This document shows, piece after piece, positions 27,217-37,061 of a DNA stretch of 64,000 nt; the first letter of the stretch is position 1, and the number at the start of each line of letters is the position of its first letter. Position numbers and translations under genes: made by a program. Location: contig JAJTEM010000005.1 of assembly GCA_021299735.1 (NCBI GenBank), positions 86,754 to 150,753 on the forward strand, written 5' to 3'. Under the pieces are notes generated by a model. The model was given only the letters and a program-made list of their open reading frames with translations, was not told the origin of the DNA and ran no database searches. Source of the DNA: Burkholderiales bacterium. Lineage in GTDB: Bacteria; Pseudomonadota; Gammaproteobacteria; Burkholderiales; Burkholderiaceae_B.

Positions 27217-28509
27217 CTACCCGGTATACCCTACCGGCACAGCCAACGGCGGATCACCGTTTCTAAAAGCCTCTTGGTTGGCATAAACGGGTAAGCCTGC
27301 AATGTCGGCAGAGGCTTGCATAAAGGTCTGCTGCAAATTGTCAGGTACCTTCGCATCTTTGGTCGCGTTGCCATCACTACCAATATTAAGTTGCCTGGAG
27401 GTAAATGATACGGTGATGAATTTTTTAACCGTACCGTCACTGCCTTTTTCCTTCAAAACCGTGAAGCCACCACCAAACAGTTTTTGATTTGCACCTGATA
27501 AATTTGCATCCAAATCCAGTATCCGATTGGCCATCGCAGCCTTTTTGAGTTGCGCATGCCCTCCATTGCGTTTACTGACAAGCACACCTTCATTTGAAGA
27601 GTTGGGCCCAAACTCTATCTCTTTCTGTCCAGTACTGCGATCCCCCACTCTTTTGGCATAGGACTGCGTATACAGCTCATTGTTTTCTCCACTGCTCGGA
27701 ACGAAGATAGCCTCTTTGAATGAATAGGTTTCACCTTCGAAGGACAGCGTGCCTGAGATGTCTTTCTGTAAAACTATTGCAGAGGAAAAGAACTGCTTGT
27801 CTTGAGCTTCAAGTGGTCCAGATGTTGATACACCCGAGTTTTGTTCTGGCTTTGAAACATGTTGTGTACCCATGCCTTTGCCAGTTCTGGCAGCCAGTTC
27901 ACCCAGTAACGCGGCCCCCAAACCACCGCCAAGGGGCCTGACGGGGGCAGCCGCAGTTCTGTTTGTAACTTCCCCCAACACCGACCTCATGTTTCCACCA
28001 CCACCCAGGGATCTCTGGCCAAGTCCGGCAGCACTTTTCGCCGGGTCGCCACCATTCGGCTTATCACGCGGTTTCACGGAAAAAGCCCTGTCGCCTGGAG
28101 CGGCTTGATTGATTGTTACAGCGGCCCGATTATAAAATCCACGAAGACCAGTCTTGGAAGTGCCAATCAATAACGCTTCATTCCCGGTGTTGGTAGGGTT
28201 GTCCAAAAATGCCTTTTTGAGATCTCCGGTTAATGCTTTGATTTTTCCGAATGGGAGAAGTTTTACAGAACCTAACTCCTCGGAAGAGGGCTTAATCAAA
28301 GAACCAAGGTGTTCGGAAGTTTTCGACAGGAAATCTGCAGGAGAAGTACCGATTGCTTTCGTTAACTGAGCACCAATTTCCGCTGCAGCAACGGCGGTCG
28401 ACGGTTTTTCCCGAGTAATTTGAATTCCGTGGTTGCTGTTCTTCAAGCCCACGGCTGAATCTACAGAGGCATTTCCTGCGGAAATTCGGCCGTAGTTCAC
28501 AATGGCCAT
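27217..28509 (-). CDS. Unknown protein, paralogue of the converging gene at 26242
   Basis: The product has 430 residues from ATG 28509, chosen because AGGTGG sits five bases upstream; a GTG at 28518 is possible. The N-terminal 260 residues are low-complexity, Gly/Ala/Pro/Ser-rich and probably disordered, including a stretch with repeated Gly (GGGLGAALLG). The C-terminal domain (about 265-415) matches the 324-residue neighbour in the blocks LEAQDKQFFSSAIVL, YAKRVGDR, GHAQLKKA, FGGGF and ADIAGLPVY. No membrane segment or enzyme motif is visible. The pair is arranged tail to tail, consistent with an old inverted duplication; the function is unknown. Confidence 0.72.
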   Translation of the reverse strand: MAIVNYGRISAGNASVDSAVGLKNSNHGIQITREKPSTAVAAAEIGAQLTKAIGTSPADFLSKTSEHLGSLIKPSSEELGSVKLLPFGKIKALTGDLKKAFLDNPTNTGNEALLIGTSKTGLRGFYNRAAVTINQAAPGDRAFSVKPRDKPNGGDPAKSAAGLGQRSLGGGGNMRSVLGEVTNRTAAAPVRPLGGGLGAALLGELAARTGKGMGTQHVSKPEQNSGVSTSGPLEAQDKQFFSSAIVLQKDISGTLSFEGETYSFKEAIFVPSSGENNELYTQSYAKRVGDRSTGQKEIEFGPNSSNEGVLVSKRNGGHAQLKKAAMANRILDLDANLSGANQKLFGGGFTVLKEKGSDGTVKKFITVSFTSRQLNIGSDGNATKDAKVPDNLQQTFMQASADIAGLPVYANQEAFRNGDPPLAVPVGYTG

Positions 28510-28617
28510 CTCAACCACCTTTTCAAATCGCTACCTATTCGAGTTCAGCATTAATTTCGACAGGTGTCCTCCCCCATGCAGGCAACTCCAGCTTTAACTG
28601 GCACTACAACTCCGCGA

Positions 28618-29316
28618 TCAAAGTGCCCTCTTGAGGGCTGGGCGCCCCCTGGGCCGAGGTCGGACTGGCCGGTTTGCCAGCTCTTGAATTTCAACGCAGA
28701 ATGAGTCTTCAGCCCACAGCCAACCTTTTTGCAAACATCTTGATAATCCGGCTGTATCAAGCTCGCTTAAGCCCTGTTCGCTAAACTGACGGTAGCGGCT
28801 TTGGCGCTCAAAAGGCGTATTACCCAATTGCCAGTAAACAGGTAAGTCAGTCAACCACGCTTCGTTTACGGCACCCGCATGAGCAGCAAAACTACTCCAG
28901 GGGTAAGTGGTTAAATCAGGAGCTCCGGTTACACGCATGGCCAACTGCTCAACAAACAGACTAGCCTTCAAGCTGTGCGAACCGGGTTGCACCACCGTCG
29001 ATTTAAAACGAGGCTCCCACAATGCGCTAGACTGCACGGCTTGCATTTGCCGAACAGCAGGGGAAAAGTGCCGGTTCAGGTTTTGCACAAAACGCCCAGC
29101 ACAGGCAGCCTCTTTAGCAGAGATCAGTAACAAAACACGGGTGGGAACCATGCAATAGGAATGAATCAAAACCCGTTCTTGCGCAGCACTTTGGGGCAAC
29201 AAAGCATGAAACAGAAAATAAGACTCTCGAGTTTTAAATACCTCTTGCCTTGCAATTCCCTGCAACTCAATCAGCATGGGGCATTCAGGAATGAAAAGGC
29301 GAGCTTGGCGGGCCAT
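28618..29316 (-). CDS. Decayed REP-associated tyrosine transposase (Y1) relative
   Basis: The 232-residue protein follows the layout of Y1/REP-associated transposases: MARQARLFIPECPMLIELQGI at the start, a central beta-strand, and the helix-rich end QLGNTPFERQSRYRQF. In the family the strand reads roughly LMPNHVHLL and carries the HUH metal-binding histidines. Here it is CMVPTRVLLLIS, with both histidines missing, so transposition activity is unlikely. It is intact in frame, which argues for a retained, perhaps repurposed, protein rather than debris. It ends 11 bases before the dgt stop direction start (dgt follows downstream on the same strand). Confidence 0.68.
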   Translation of the reverse strand: MARQARLFIPECPMLIELQGIARQEVFKTRESYFLFHALLPQSAAQERVLIHSYCMVPTRVLLLISAKEAACAGRFVQNLNRHFSPAVRQMQAVQSSALWEPRFKSTVVQPGSHSLKASLFVEQLAMRVTGAPDLTTYPWSSFAAHAGAVNEAWLTDLPVYWQLGNTPFERQSRYRQFSEQGLSELDTAGLSRCLQKGWLWAEDSFCVEIQELANRPVRPRPRGRPALKRAL

Positions 29317-29327
29317 TGGGAGTCGTG

Positions 29328-30461
29328 TTACTGAACGCCTGGCACTGTCAAACGCTGATGCTCTTTCATGGCATAGCGGTCAGTCATCCCGGCAATATAA
29401 TCAGCAATAGCTCGGGGTATATCTGCCTCGGAACGCTGAAAAAACTGTGGGGGCAGCAGGCGCGGGTCGCCCATAAAAATATGGAATAACTCTTGAACCA
29501 CCCGGCGCGCTTTCAATGTGGCGCGAAGCACCTGGTAATGCTGATACAGGGCCTTTCGCAAAAATACTTTCAGGGCATGGTTCAACTCAGCCATTTCGGG
29601 GCTGAAACCAATCAATTTGTCGGCCAATTGAACATCGGCAACGCAAGTGGGTTTCATCTGTTGAATGCGGCGCTCTGATTCATGTAACAAATCTTGAACC
29701 AGCGCGTTAATAATGCCGCGCACGGTCTCGTGAATCAGCCTGCGACCTTCAATGTTCGGGTGTCGGGTTTTTACACGGTCCAAGTGCATTTTGAACAGCG
29801 GTACCTCGGCCGCTTGCTCAAGCGTAATCAGCCCTGAACGCAATCCATCATCAATGTCGTGGTTGTTGTAAGCAATTTCATCGGCCAGGTTGGTAACCTG
29901 CGCCTCAAGCACAGGGCGGCGGTTGCTCAAAAAACGGTCCGCTACCTCGCCCAGCTTTTCAGCGTTGGGTTTTGAGCAATGCTTCAAAATACTTTCGCGG
30001 GTTTCAAAACACAAGTTCAGGCCGTTAAAACTGGCGTATTTTTCTTCCAGTTCATCCACAACGCGCAAGCTTTGCAAGTTGTGCTCAAAGCCCCCGTAGG
30101 GCCCCATGCATTCATTCAGCGCATCTTGCCCTGCATGACCAAAAGGTGTGTGGCCCAAATCATGAGCCAAGGCCACTGCTTCCGTCAGCTCTTCGTTCAA
30201 ACCCAAATTGCGGGAAATGCTGCGAGCTATTTGTGCCACTTCCAGGCTGTGCGTTAAGCGGGTGCGGTACAAATCGCCTTCGGTGTTTACAAACACTTGG
30301 GTTTTGTATTCAAGTCGACGAAAGGCCGCACTGTGGATAATACGATCGCGATCACGCTCAAACTCGGTTCGGCCTTCCGGGCTTTTTTCAGGATGCAAAC
30401 GGCCACGTGTGTTGGTGGAACTGACTGCATATGGGGCCAAACTAAGTTCAAAGTTGCGCAC
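29328..30461 (-). CDS. dgt: dGTP triphosphohydrolase-like HD-domain protein
   Basis: The 377-residue protein has the HD-superfamily metal ligands: His71 in TRLTHSLEV, His100-Asp101 in [13 protein letters not shown], and a later Asp in [16 protein letters not shown]. It belongs to the shorter type-2 dGTPase-like group. Such enzymes hydrolyse dNTPs to nucleosides and triphosphate and affect nucleotide pools. The N-terminal block [20 protein letters not shown] is also diagnostic. It lies just after aroB on the same strand (5-base gap), a common arrangement in the order. Its exact substrate is not certain. Confidence 0.93.
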   Translation of the reverse strand: MRNFELSLAPYAVSSTNTRGRLHPEKSPEGRTEFERDRDRIIHSAAFRRLEYKTQVFVNTEGDLYRTRLTHSLEVAQIARSISRNLGLNEELTEAVALAHDLGHTPFGHAGQDALNECMGPYGGFEHNLQSLRVVDELEEKYASFNGLNLCFETRESILKHCSKPNAEKLGEVADRFLSNRRPVLEAQVTNLADEIAYNNHDIDDGLRSGLITLEQAAEVPLFKMHLDRVKTRHPNIEGRRLIHETVRGIINALVQDLLHESERRIQQMKPTCVADVQLADKLIGFSPEMAELNHALKVFLRKALYQHYQVLRATLKARRVVQELFHIFMGDPRLLPPQFFQRSEADIPRAIADYIAGMTDRYAMKEHQRLTVPGVQ

Positions 30462-30466
30462 TGTTG

Positions 30467-31558
30467 TTACCCTGCTCCAAGTTCCTGCAATGTTTGACGC
30501 ACCAAAGCTTCGTCCGCGGGCGATGTGGATGCTGCGCCCAAGCCGTTGAGCAACACGTATTTGATGGAACCTGAGTCGGCTTTTTTATCATGCGCCATCA
30601 GTTCCATGAACTTGTCCAAACCCAAACGTGGAGGCATGACAGGCAAACGGGCATCCATCACAACTTTTTTCAGTCGCGCCGATTCTTCGGCACTGACACG
30701 CCCCATTCGGCGGCACAAATCAGCCGCAATCACCATACCGCAACCCACCGCCTCGCCGTGGTACCACTGGCCATAGCCCATGCCGGCTTCAATGGCGTGG
30801 CCGAATGTATGACCAAAATTAAGAATGGCACGTATACCACCTTCCCTCTCGTCTTTCGACACCACATCGGCCTTGATCTCGCAAGAACGCTTCACAACAA
30901 GCGCCAGCAATTCCGGATCGCGGTTCAACAGGGCAGGCATGTTGGCCTCGACCATGTTCAGGTATTCAACATCGGCGATCGCACCATGCTTGATGATTTC
31001 CGCCAGTCCACAACTTAGTTCACGATCAGGCAAGGTGTTCAACGTGGAAATGTCGGTGACCACCATTTGTGGCTGGTAAAACGCACCAATCATGTTTTTG
31101 CCCAAGGGGTGGTTAATGCCGGTTTTACCACCCACAGAACTGTCCACCTGGCTTAGCAGCGTGGTGGGCACCTGAATAAAAGCAATGCCCCGCATGAAGG
31201 CAGAGGCCGCAAACCCGCCCATGTCACCGATCACACCACCGCCCAAGGCCACAAGAACGGTTTTACGGTCGCAATGTTTTTGCAACAGGGCATCGAACAC
31301 GCGCTGAAGGGTGGGCCAGTCTTTGTATTCTTCCCCGTCGGGCAAGCTGACCATGTGCACCTGTTTGGCATCCGCTTGCAGCAAACTCGCCTTTAAACGA
31401 TCTGCATACAGTGGCCCCACGGTGGTGTTGGTGCAAATCATGACGGTTTTACCGGCCACGTGGGGTTTGAACAAATCCGCCTGCGCCAACAAACCCGCGC
31501 CAATGTGAATGGGGTAACTGCGGTCGCCCAAATCAACTTCAAGGGTGTATCGACTCAT
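30467..31558 (-). CDS. aroB: 3-dehydroquinate synthase
   Basis: The 363-residue NAD- and zinc-dependent enzyme makes 3-dehydroquinate from DAHP, step two of the shikimate pathway. Visible motifs are the NAD-binding [16 protein letters not shown], the region [19 protein letters not shown], and the zinc-ligand stretch [11 protein letters not shown]. Length is typical. Its start overlaps the aroK stop by four bases, so the two are translationally coupled. Confidence 0.97.
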   Translation of the reverse strand: MSRYTLEVDLGDRSYPIHIGAGLLAQADLFKPHVAGKTVMICTNTTVGPLYADRLKASLLQADAKQVHMVSLPDGEEYKDWPTLQRVFDALLQKHCDRKTVLVALGGGVIGDMGGFAASAFMRGIAFIQVPTTLLSQVDSSVGGKTGINHPLGKNMIGAFYQPQMVVTDISTLNTLPDRELSCGLAEIIKHGAIADVEYLNMVEANMPALLNRDPELLALVVKRSCEIKADVVSKDEREGGIRAILNFGHTFGHAIEAGMGYGQWYHGEAVGCGMVIAADLCRRMGRVSAEESARLKKVVMDARLPVMPPRLGLDKFMELMAHDKKADSGSIKYVLLNGLGAASTSPADEALVRQTLQELGAG

Positions 31559-32112
31559 TCTGTTCCAGTGGCCTTCTGTTCGTTGTCGGGTGTTTTCTGA
31601 CCCAATTTTAATGCATGGCTAATCTTTTGCACGATCTGGTACACAGGCTGCCGGCCAGTTTCAATCACCACGTCAGCGCACTCTTTGTACAAAGGCAATC
31701 GGGCTGCCAGAAGTTCTTCAATCTTTCTGCGGGGGTTGGGGCCTTGCAACAAAGGGCGGTTTTTATCCAGCCTGGTGCGCTGATAAAGCTCGGACGCCGA
31801 GGCACTCAAATACACCACAGCGCCAATTTGCTTGAGAATTTCGCGATTTTCCGGTGCCAGCACAATGCCCCCGCCGGTGGCAATCACCTGCTTGTCACAG
31901 CCAAGAAAACTGGCCAGTGCAGTTGATTCGCGTCGACGAAAGCCCGCTTCGCCTTCAATCTCGAAGATGACGGGAATACTGACACCTGTTTGATGCTCGA
32001 TCAAATGATCGGTGTCAGTAAACTCCCAGGACAGATGCTTGGCCAAAGCCTTGCCGACAGTGCTTTTGCCGGCCCCCATCATGCCCACCAGCACAATGCA
32101 TTGATTAGACAC
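31555..32112 (-). CDS. aroK: Shikimate kinase
   Basis: The 185-residue P-loop kinase phosphorylates shikimate with ATP. Walker A is GMMGAGKST at residues 10-18. The shikimate-binding Asp lies in FTDTDHLIE, and the glycine-rich Walker B-like region is [11 protein letters not shown] lid region with Arg follows ([11 protein letters not shown]). It lies between pilQ and aroB on the same strand, the standard pil-aro arrangement. Confidence 0.96.
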   Translation of the reverse strand: MSNQCIVLVGMMGAGKSTVGKALAKHLSWEFTDTDHLIEHQTGVSIPVIFEIEGEAGFRRRESTALASFLGCDKQVIATGGGIVLAPENREILKQIGAVVYLSASASELYQRTRLDKNRPLLQGPNPRRKIEELLAARLPLYKECADVVIETGRQPVYQIVQKISHALKLGQKTPDNEQKATGTE

Positions 32113-32161
32113 TTCGTTAAATCTTGGTGAATGATCAAGTCATTGTACGGTAAAGCTTGTC

Positions 32162-34246
32162 TTATTGCCCTGCAAGCACAACCGGCGTCAAAAAGATTAA
32201 CAGTTCAGCACGGCGCTTGGATTCATTTTTGCCTCGGAACAACACGCCCAATCCAGGAATATCGCCCAAGAACGGTGTTTTATCGCTCAGTATGTTGTCA
32301 TCTTCTTCGAAAATACCACCCAGAACTACAGTACCGCCGTCAGTCACCAACACTTTCGTTTTCACCCGACGAGTATCGATCGCTGGTCCGTTGGAAGTCT
32401 CGATACCGATAGAGTCTTTTGCAATATCAACATCGAGCAACACAGTCCCATCAGGCGCAATTTGCGGCGTCACCGCCAGCTTCAAGTTGGCTTCTTTGAA
32501 TTCGGTGGCCGTTGCACCGCTGCTCGTCGCAATTTGGTATGGAATTTCTGTACCCTGCTCGATCAAGGCTGGCTCTTTGTTCGAAGTAATCACTCTGGGG
32601 TTTGAAACCGTGCGCACCTTGTTTTCAAGCTCAAGAGCCCGAAGCTGCAAATTAATCACCCGCGTCGAGTTGGCATTGAACAGGGTATAAGCAAAGTTGG
32701 TAGCACCTTCAACGCCGCTGTTTACAAAGTTACCCCTACCAAATTGATCACCAACATCAGCAAAGCCAGGATCTGCTCGAGAAGACAACGCCCTCATTCG
32801 TACTCCCAGATCTTTTGATACTGAGGTATCCGCCAATACAACACGCGCTTCAATCATCACCTGCTTCACAGGCTTGTCCAGCCCATTGATGATCATGCTG
32901 ATTCGTTCAAGCCTGCTAGGAGTATCTTGAACAAAAATCTGGCTAGTGCGCTCATCTGAAATCAAAGTGCCCCGAGTCGACAAAAGCTTGGAGTCCTCAG
33001 ACTTGATCAACGCTACCAAGTCTGCGGTTTTTTGGTAACTCACCTGAAACACCTTCGATGCCAGAGGCTCCATCTCATCCTGCGCACGGCGATTGGCAGT
33101 TTGAAATTGATCGTTGACGACATCGGCGGGAGTGGAAACCAACAACACATTACCCGACTGGCTAGAAACAAGACCCTTGGAGCGCATCACAATGTCAAGC
33201 GCCTGGTCCCAAGGTACATCTTTCAGAAACACTGTCACCTTACCCTTCACAGAGTCGCTCAATACAAGGTTCATTTTCGTGAAATCTGCGAAAACCTGCA
33301 TCACTGTGCGTATATCCGCATCCTTGAAGTCAAGCGTAATGGGGCGGCCTATGTACCTGGCAACCGTACTCTGCTCCGGAGTGGGTGCCTTGAGTTCTAT
33401 TGCCTTGGACTGCACTGCAGCAGTTTGTAAAGGTGGAGTCACCTCGACTTCAACCACTGATCCGTTCTGACGCACTGTGTGCGTAGCTCCATTCAGCTTC
33501 ATTTGAACCGTTAGCGCAACATCGCCTGGTTTCAACTCAACCTGTGAAATTGGTGAATCTCCCGTAGTTTGCAACTGCGGCTTTACCCCAGGAGCAAGCC
33601 GGACATTGGCAAACCTTACATTCAACTGGTCATTGCGCAAATTTGCATCTGCCACGATGTCGGACCGGTCAAACTCCAACCTGAGTATCCATTTGCCGGC
33701 CACCTTGTTCCAAGTCCAGGCTTTCATCACCGGCCCTTCTGCAATCACGGCAGGCTTGCCTAGAACTTGCGCAACTGTCTCTTTCAACATACTGTTCTCA
33801 GACAATACTGAGGTCTGAGCGCTTCCTGGAATGAATGGCTTTGGTCCAGAGAATGTCAACTCCACCGAACTGTCTTTTTGATTTAGTTTAATTTCATAAT
33901 TTTGAGCCAACTCAAATACCAGTCTGCTTTTTCCACCTGCAGCAATCAACTGGGTCTTCTTGATCCTGCTGTCTGAAGGCAAACTCAGCGGAAGCGAGTT
34001 GTTACTCAACTCCAAAGGAAAGTCAACCACCTGTCGCGCCGGGTTTGCAATTCGAAACAAACCCAACTTGCCATCAAATACCTGGTCAAACACCAGCGTC
34101 ACGCGGGATTGATCGGCCAGCTCCTCCAGCTTGGCATCTACCACAGCCAGAGCATGTACCTGGGAACACAATAGCAAACCGGTTACGAGTACCGCTGCTT
34201 GGGGACAGGACCGAAAAAATACGGATTTAAATAGTCGATTGTTCAT
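32162..34246 (-). CDS. pilQ: Type IV pilus secretin PilQ
   Basis: The 694-residue outer-membrane secretin forms the pilus exit pore. A signal peptide (about residues 1-32) ends near QVHA. AMIN domains, which bind peptidoglycan, cover roughly 35-270. The N0/N1 domains follow (ITLDFKDADIRTVMQVFADF), and the C-terminal secretin domain contains VEARVVLADTSVSKDLGVR and the closing VVLGGIFEEDD. Its start overlaps the pilP stop (ATGA), so it is the last gene of a coupled pilMNOPQ operon. Confidence 0.96.
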   Translation of the reverse strand: MNNRLFKSVFFRSCPQAAVLVTGLLLCSQVHALAVVDAKLEELADQSRVTLVFDQVFDGKLGLFRIANPARQVVDFPLELSNNSLPLSLPSDSRIKKTQLIAAGGKSRLVFELAQNYEIKLNQKDSSVELTFSGPKPFIPGSAQTSVLSENSMLKETVAQVLGKPAVIAEGPVMKAWTWNKVAGKWILRLEFDRSDIVADANLRNDQLNVRFANVRLAPGVKPQLQTTGDSPISQVELKPGDVALTVQMKLNGATHTVRQNGSVVEVEVTPPLQTAAVQSKAIELKAPTPEQSTVARYIGRPITLDFKDADIRTVMQVFADFTKMNLVLSDSVKGKVTVFLKDVPWDQALDIVMRSKGLVSSQSGNVLLVSTPADVVNDQFQTANRRAQDEMEPLASKVFQVSYQKTADLVALIKSEDSKLLSTRGTLISDERTSQIFVQDTPSRLERISMIINGLDKPVKQVMIEARVVLADTSVSKDLGVRMRALSSRADPGFADVGDQFGRGNFVNSGVEGATNFAYTLFNANSTRVINLQLRALELENKVRTVSNPRVITSNKEPALIEQGTEIPYQIATSSGATATEFKEANLKLAVTPQIAPDGTVLLDVDIAKDSIGIETSNGPAIDTRRVKTKVLVTDGGTVVLGGIFEEDDNILSDKTPFLGDIPGLGVLFRGKNESKRRAELLIFLTPVVLAGQ

Positions 34247-34746
34247 TGAGCATCCTCAGATGTATTCACTGGCATCAGGTTCAATTCAAGGCGCTTGCCG
34301 CCCGCCACAGAGTTTATTGGCGACAGCACAACTCGCCCCGGTCCAAACGAGGTCACTTTGTACGCACCCAACACATAACTACCTACCCCTACAACATGGT
34401 CTTTTTGTCCGTCATTCAAAATGGCCACCCGCTGGCCAGCCGATTCAATGAGCCCTGTCAGGCGTAGCGTCTCTGCCGCAGAATCAATTGCCGCGCTCAG
34501 GCTTGCAGCTTCGCTCCCCTCGGCGCTTGCCCACTGAAACAGGCGACCAGTAATGAGAGGCAAATCCTCCGCCTGAACACTTAAGCTCCCCGTTTGTTCT
34601 ACGAATTCAGGTGCAACTTGTGCTTGTTTATGACCCTTATTCAGGCGTTGCATCAATTCGGACATCGCCACTGCATGTTTCTCGTTGGGATCACCCAACT
34701 CCGGAAAAAAAGGCACCAGTAACACCGCGAAAAGAAAATCCATCAT
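34243..34746 (-). CDS. pilP: Type IV pilus assembly protein PilP
   Basis: The 167-residue protein has the PilP C-terminal beta-domain: LRLTGLIESAGQRVAIL, then DHVVGVGSYVLGAYKV, which binds PilQ in the periplasm. PilP is normally an inner-membrane lipoprotein. Here the N-terminus MMDFLFAVLLVPFFPELG is hydrophobic but has no cysteine, so no lipobox is seen. It may be anchored by an uncleaved segment. It overlaps pilO and pilQ by four bases each. Confidence 0.88.
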   Translation of the reverse strand: MMDFLFAVLLVPFFPELGDPNEKHAVAMSELMQRLNKGHKQAQVAPEFVEQTGSLSVQAEDLPLITGRLFQWASAEGSEAASLSAAIDSAAETLRLTGLIESAGQRVAILNDGQKDHVVGVGSYVLGAYKVTSFGPGRVVLSPINSVAGGKRLELNLMPVNTSEDAQ

Positions 34747-35357
34747 GGCTTTTGCTCCTCTTGAAGCTGCTGCGCATCTGCGGGCAGTTGAGCAAAGGCA
34801 TTCAATTCACCATTCATTTGCCAGCCACCTTCGTCAGTCAAATGCTTAATGTCGAATTCCTTCAGACTCACTTGACGACTAAGCGCTGCAATGTGATTGG
34901 GCAAACGAGAAATTGAATCGCCACTGCCACGTAAACTGACTTTCACGGGAACAACTCGCATCACCTCCAGGTTCAGTGGCTCTTTGGGTGTGAACTCGGC
35001 CAGCTTTATGTTGTGGTCAAGAATCAGATCGTTAATCCGTCCTAGCAAAGAGGCGAGTTCCCGCTCTGTCGGCAATGCCATTTTCAACAGGGGTAACTGC
35101 ACCTCCAACTGAGCCAACTCAGCTTCAATCTCTGAGCGGTCCAGCAACAATTTTGATTGCGTGTCCAGGCGCGTCAGGGATTCCTGAATATTGGCATCAA
35201 GTTGAGTACTCATCGTCAAACAGTCTTTCCAAAACAGAAAAAAACCCAGCACCAGAAAAAGAAGCCAAAGCCCGGCCATCAACAACAATCTTTGTGACAC
35301 CGAAAGGGAAGGTAACTCGTTGGCTAAATCCCGAAAACTCATCTCATCTAGGCGCAT
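34743..35357 (-). CDS. pilO: Type IV pilus inner-membrane protein PilO
   Basis: PilO pairs with PilN to form the periplasmic alignment complex. The 204-residue product has a short cytoplasmic N-terminus, one membrane span (about LLLMAGLWLLFLVLGFFLFW), a coiled-coil and a ferredoxin-like C-terminal domain. ATG 35357 was chosen for its GAGGTG ribosome site; ATG 35366 and 35342 are in frame too. The gene overlaps pilN by 14 bases. Confidence 0.88.
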   Translation of the reverse strand: MRLDEMSFRDLANELPSLSVSQRLLLMAGLWLLFLVLGFFLFWKDCLTMSTQLDANIQESLTRLDTQSKLLLDRSEIEAELAQLEVQLPLLKMALPTERELASLLGRINDLILDHNIKLAEFTPKEPLNLEVMRVVPVKVSLRGSGDSISRLPNHIAALSRQVSLKEFDIKHLTDEGGWQMNGELNAFAQLPADAQQLQEEQKP

Positions 35358-35922
35358 TTTCAACACCTCTCAATACAGCCTTGATCTCAAACAGGTGGCG
35401 ATTACCCTGTACTTTCTTATCAGTGCCGCTTGGTTCTGTAACAGACACCAAATCAACCGAAACAAACAGACTGTTGCCTGTTTCCATTTGATCCACCCAT
35501 TGTGCAAGACTAGATACTGCATCTGTAAACCCATTAATAGTTAGTACGTCTTGGCTGACGAGCAAACTAGTCATCGACACACTGGAGGGCACGGTCGCAT
35601 CCAGATATGAAATCCAACGACTTGGCAGAATCGATTCCTTCTCCACCGCCTCCAATGCATTGACCTGGCGACTCAACACCGCAACCCGGTTCTTCATGGC
35701 CTGAACCTGTGCTACCTGCGCGGCCAGCTCAGATTCCATCGCGCTCAAATTGCCAAGAAACGCCTCTTGTCGAGCCACACGTTCCTGAAACTCACCACCA
35801 ATCGCATAACAGACACCCAAACCCAAAACCGCACCCATTGCCAGCTCTGCTACCACGCGACGCTTTCTGCGCGTCTCGCGCAACGCCCGGTAGGGATAAA
35901 GATTGAATAAAATTATTCGCAT
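35344..35922 (-). CDS. pilN: Type IV pilus inner-membrane protein PilN
   Basis: The 192-residue protein has the PilN layout: a short N-terminal peptide that binds PilM, seen as FNLYPYRALRETRRKRR (the family norm is INLLPYR), one membrane span (about 28-45), a coiled-coil and a periplasmic domain. It is coupled by a 10-base overlap to pilM upstream and by 14 bases to pilO. Confidence 0.9.
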   Translation of the reverse strand: MRIILFNLYPYRALRETRRKRRVVAELAMGAVLGLGVCYAIGGEFQERVARQEAFLGNLSAMESELAAQVAQVQAMKNRVAVLSRQVNALEAVEKESILPSRWISYLDATVPSSVSMTSLLVSQDVLTINGFTDAVSSLAQWVDQMETGNSLFVSVDLVSVTEPSGTDKKVQGNRHLFEIKAVLRGVENAPR

Positions 35923-36881
35923 GGCATAGCCTCCAATGCGCCAAATGGCACCACATCATCATGCCAACGTCCCTGCAACTCTTTTCGGGGGGAAATATCA
36001 ATCAAACGTGGAGACAAGACTTGACTGCGCTTGGCAGTTGATTCGCATCCTTTCGCGTACATCAACTCTCCACCCAAAATCAACCTCACCGAGGCAACGT
36101 CCTCAGGCGCTCCGTCCCGCGTCCATGTGGATACGAGGCGCTCAAGCGCTGAAATCGCTTGCACAACCGAGAAGCCCTCCTCGTTGTGCTCCCAGCTCTC
36201 ATTGAACAAAACGCCATGTGAGAAAACTGCCAATCGAATTTGATGGCGAGACAGATCGCCGTGCAACAGAAAACGGACATCAGCCGATTTCAACGCCGCC
36301 GGTACCATCTGCAAATAACCGTTCATGGCGGCCACTGCGTCCAGCGTGATGCCCAGACAGGTGAGCCCACAGGACTGGCAAGCGCGCATGATTTCGTCAA
36401 CCTGCTTTTGATCAATTCCCGCAACAGCAAGGCTGACGCTACCATCTGACAGCTGCGCCTTCACCTGCCAATCGAAAGCAGCCTCACGTTCAGATTGCCC
36501 GGCAGCAGCCTCCATCAGTTCCTGAATCTGAAACCGGATAATGTTCTCACGCTCATCTTTTGCAACACCAATCTCGCCCAAATAAGCATGTTTGGACGGC
36601 ACTGAAACCACCACAAATTGCGGCTTGATTAGAGTTGGGGGCAGCTCCTGGATTGCTGCAGCGATCGCTTGTCGCAGTGATGCCGCCGTCAACATGGCAT
36701 CATCTTGGGGGACAAGCTCCAAAACACCACCGCCCGAGGCACGAATCGACTTAAAGGACAAACACCCCTTGCGCTCAATTTCACCGTAAACCCAACGACA
36801 TCGATCCCCGCTAAAAGAGATGGACAGAGCATAGGCCGCACCAGCGTGTAACTTAAGGAATAAATTTTGAACAAATTTCAT
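35913..36881 (-). CDS. pilM: Type IV pilus assembly protein PilM (divergent)
   Basis: This 322-residue actin-like cytoplasmic protein binds the PilN N-terminus. It is recognised by position and by FVVVSVPSKHAYLGE, the FQIQELMEAAAG helix and the later VAGIDQKQVDEIM block. The first phosphate-binding segment, usually a GIDIGS-type sequence, reads ALSISFSGDRC, so the normal Asp is absent. It may bind nucleotide poorly or differ by lineage. It is the first gene of the pil operon and is divergent from ponA across a 180-base gap. Confidence 0.82.
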   Translation of the reverse strand: MKFVQNLFLKLHAGAAYALSISFSGDRCRWVYGEIERKGCLSFKSIRASGGGVLELVPQDDAMLTAASLRQAIAAAIQELPPTLIKPQFVVVSVPSKHAYLGEIGVAKDERENIIRFQIQELMEAAAGQSEREAAFDWQVKAQLSDGSVSLAVAGIDQKQVDEIMRACQSCGLTCLGITLDAVAAMNGYLQMVPAALKSADVRFLLHGDLSRHQIRLAVFSHGVLFNESWEHNEEGFSVVQAISALERLVSTWTRDGAPEDVASVRLILGGELMYAKGCESTAKRSQVLSPRLIDISPRKELQGRWHDDVVPFGALEAMPCE

Positions 36882-37061
36882 GAGTCAACCCTGAACAAGG
36901 TAGAGCTTCAGGGTAGTGAATTCAGCGAAGCCGGCTAACCCTCATTGGAGGGGTATAACCACAAGGGGGAGAGCGCGAATTCACCGCTGGAGTCAACGGC
37001 CGGAAATTCCTGTGCGTTGGCAGATACAATATAGGAACCAACACCAATACTTTTCCGACCT

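Noticed and set aside
6302..28617. Type III, IV or VI secretion structural genes near the candidate effectors
   Set aside because: None are present in the window; the secretion route remains unknown.
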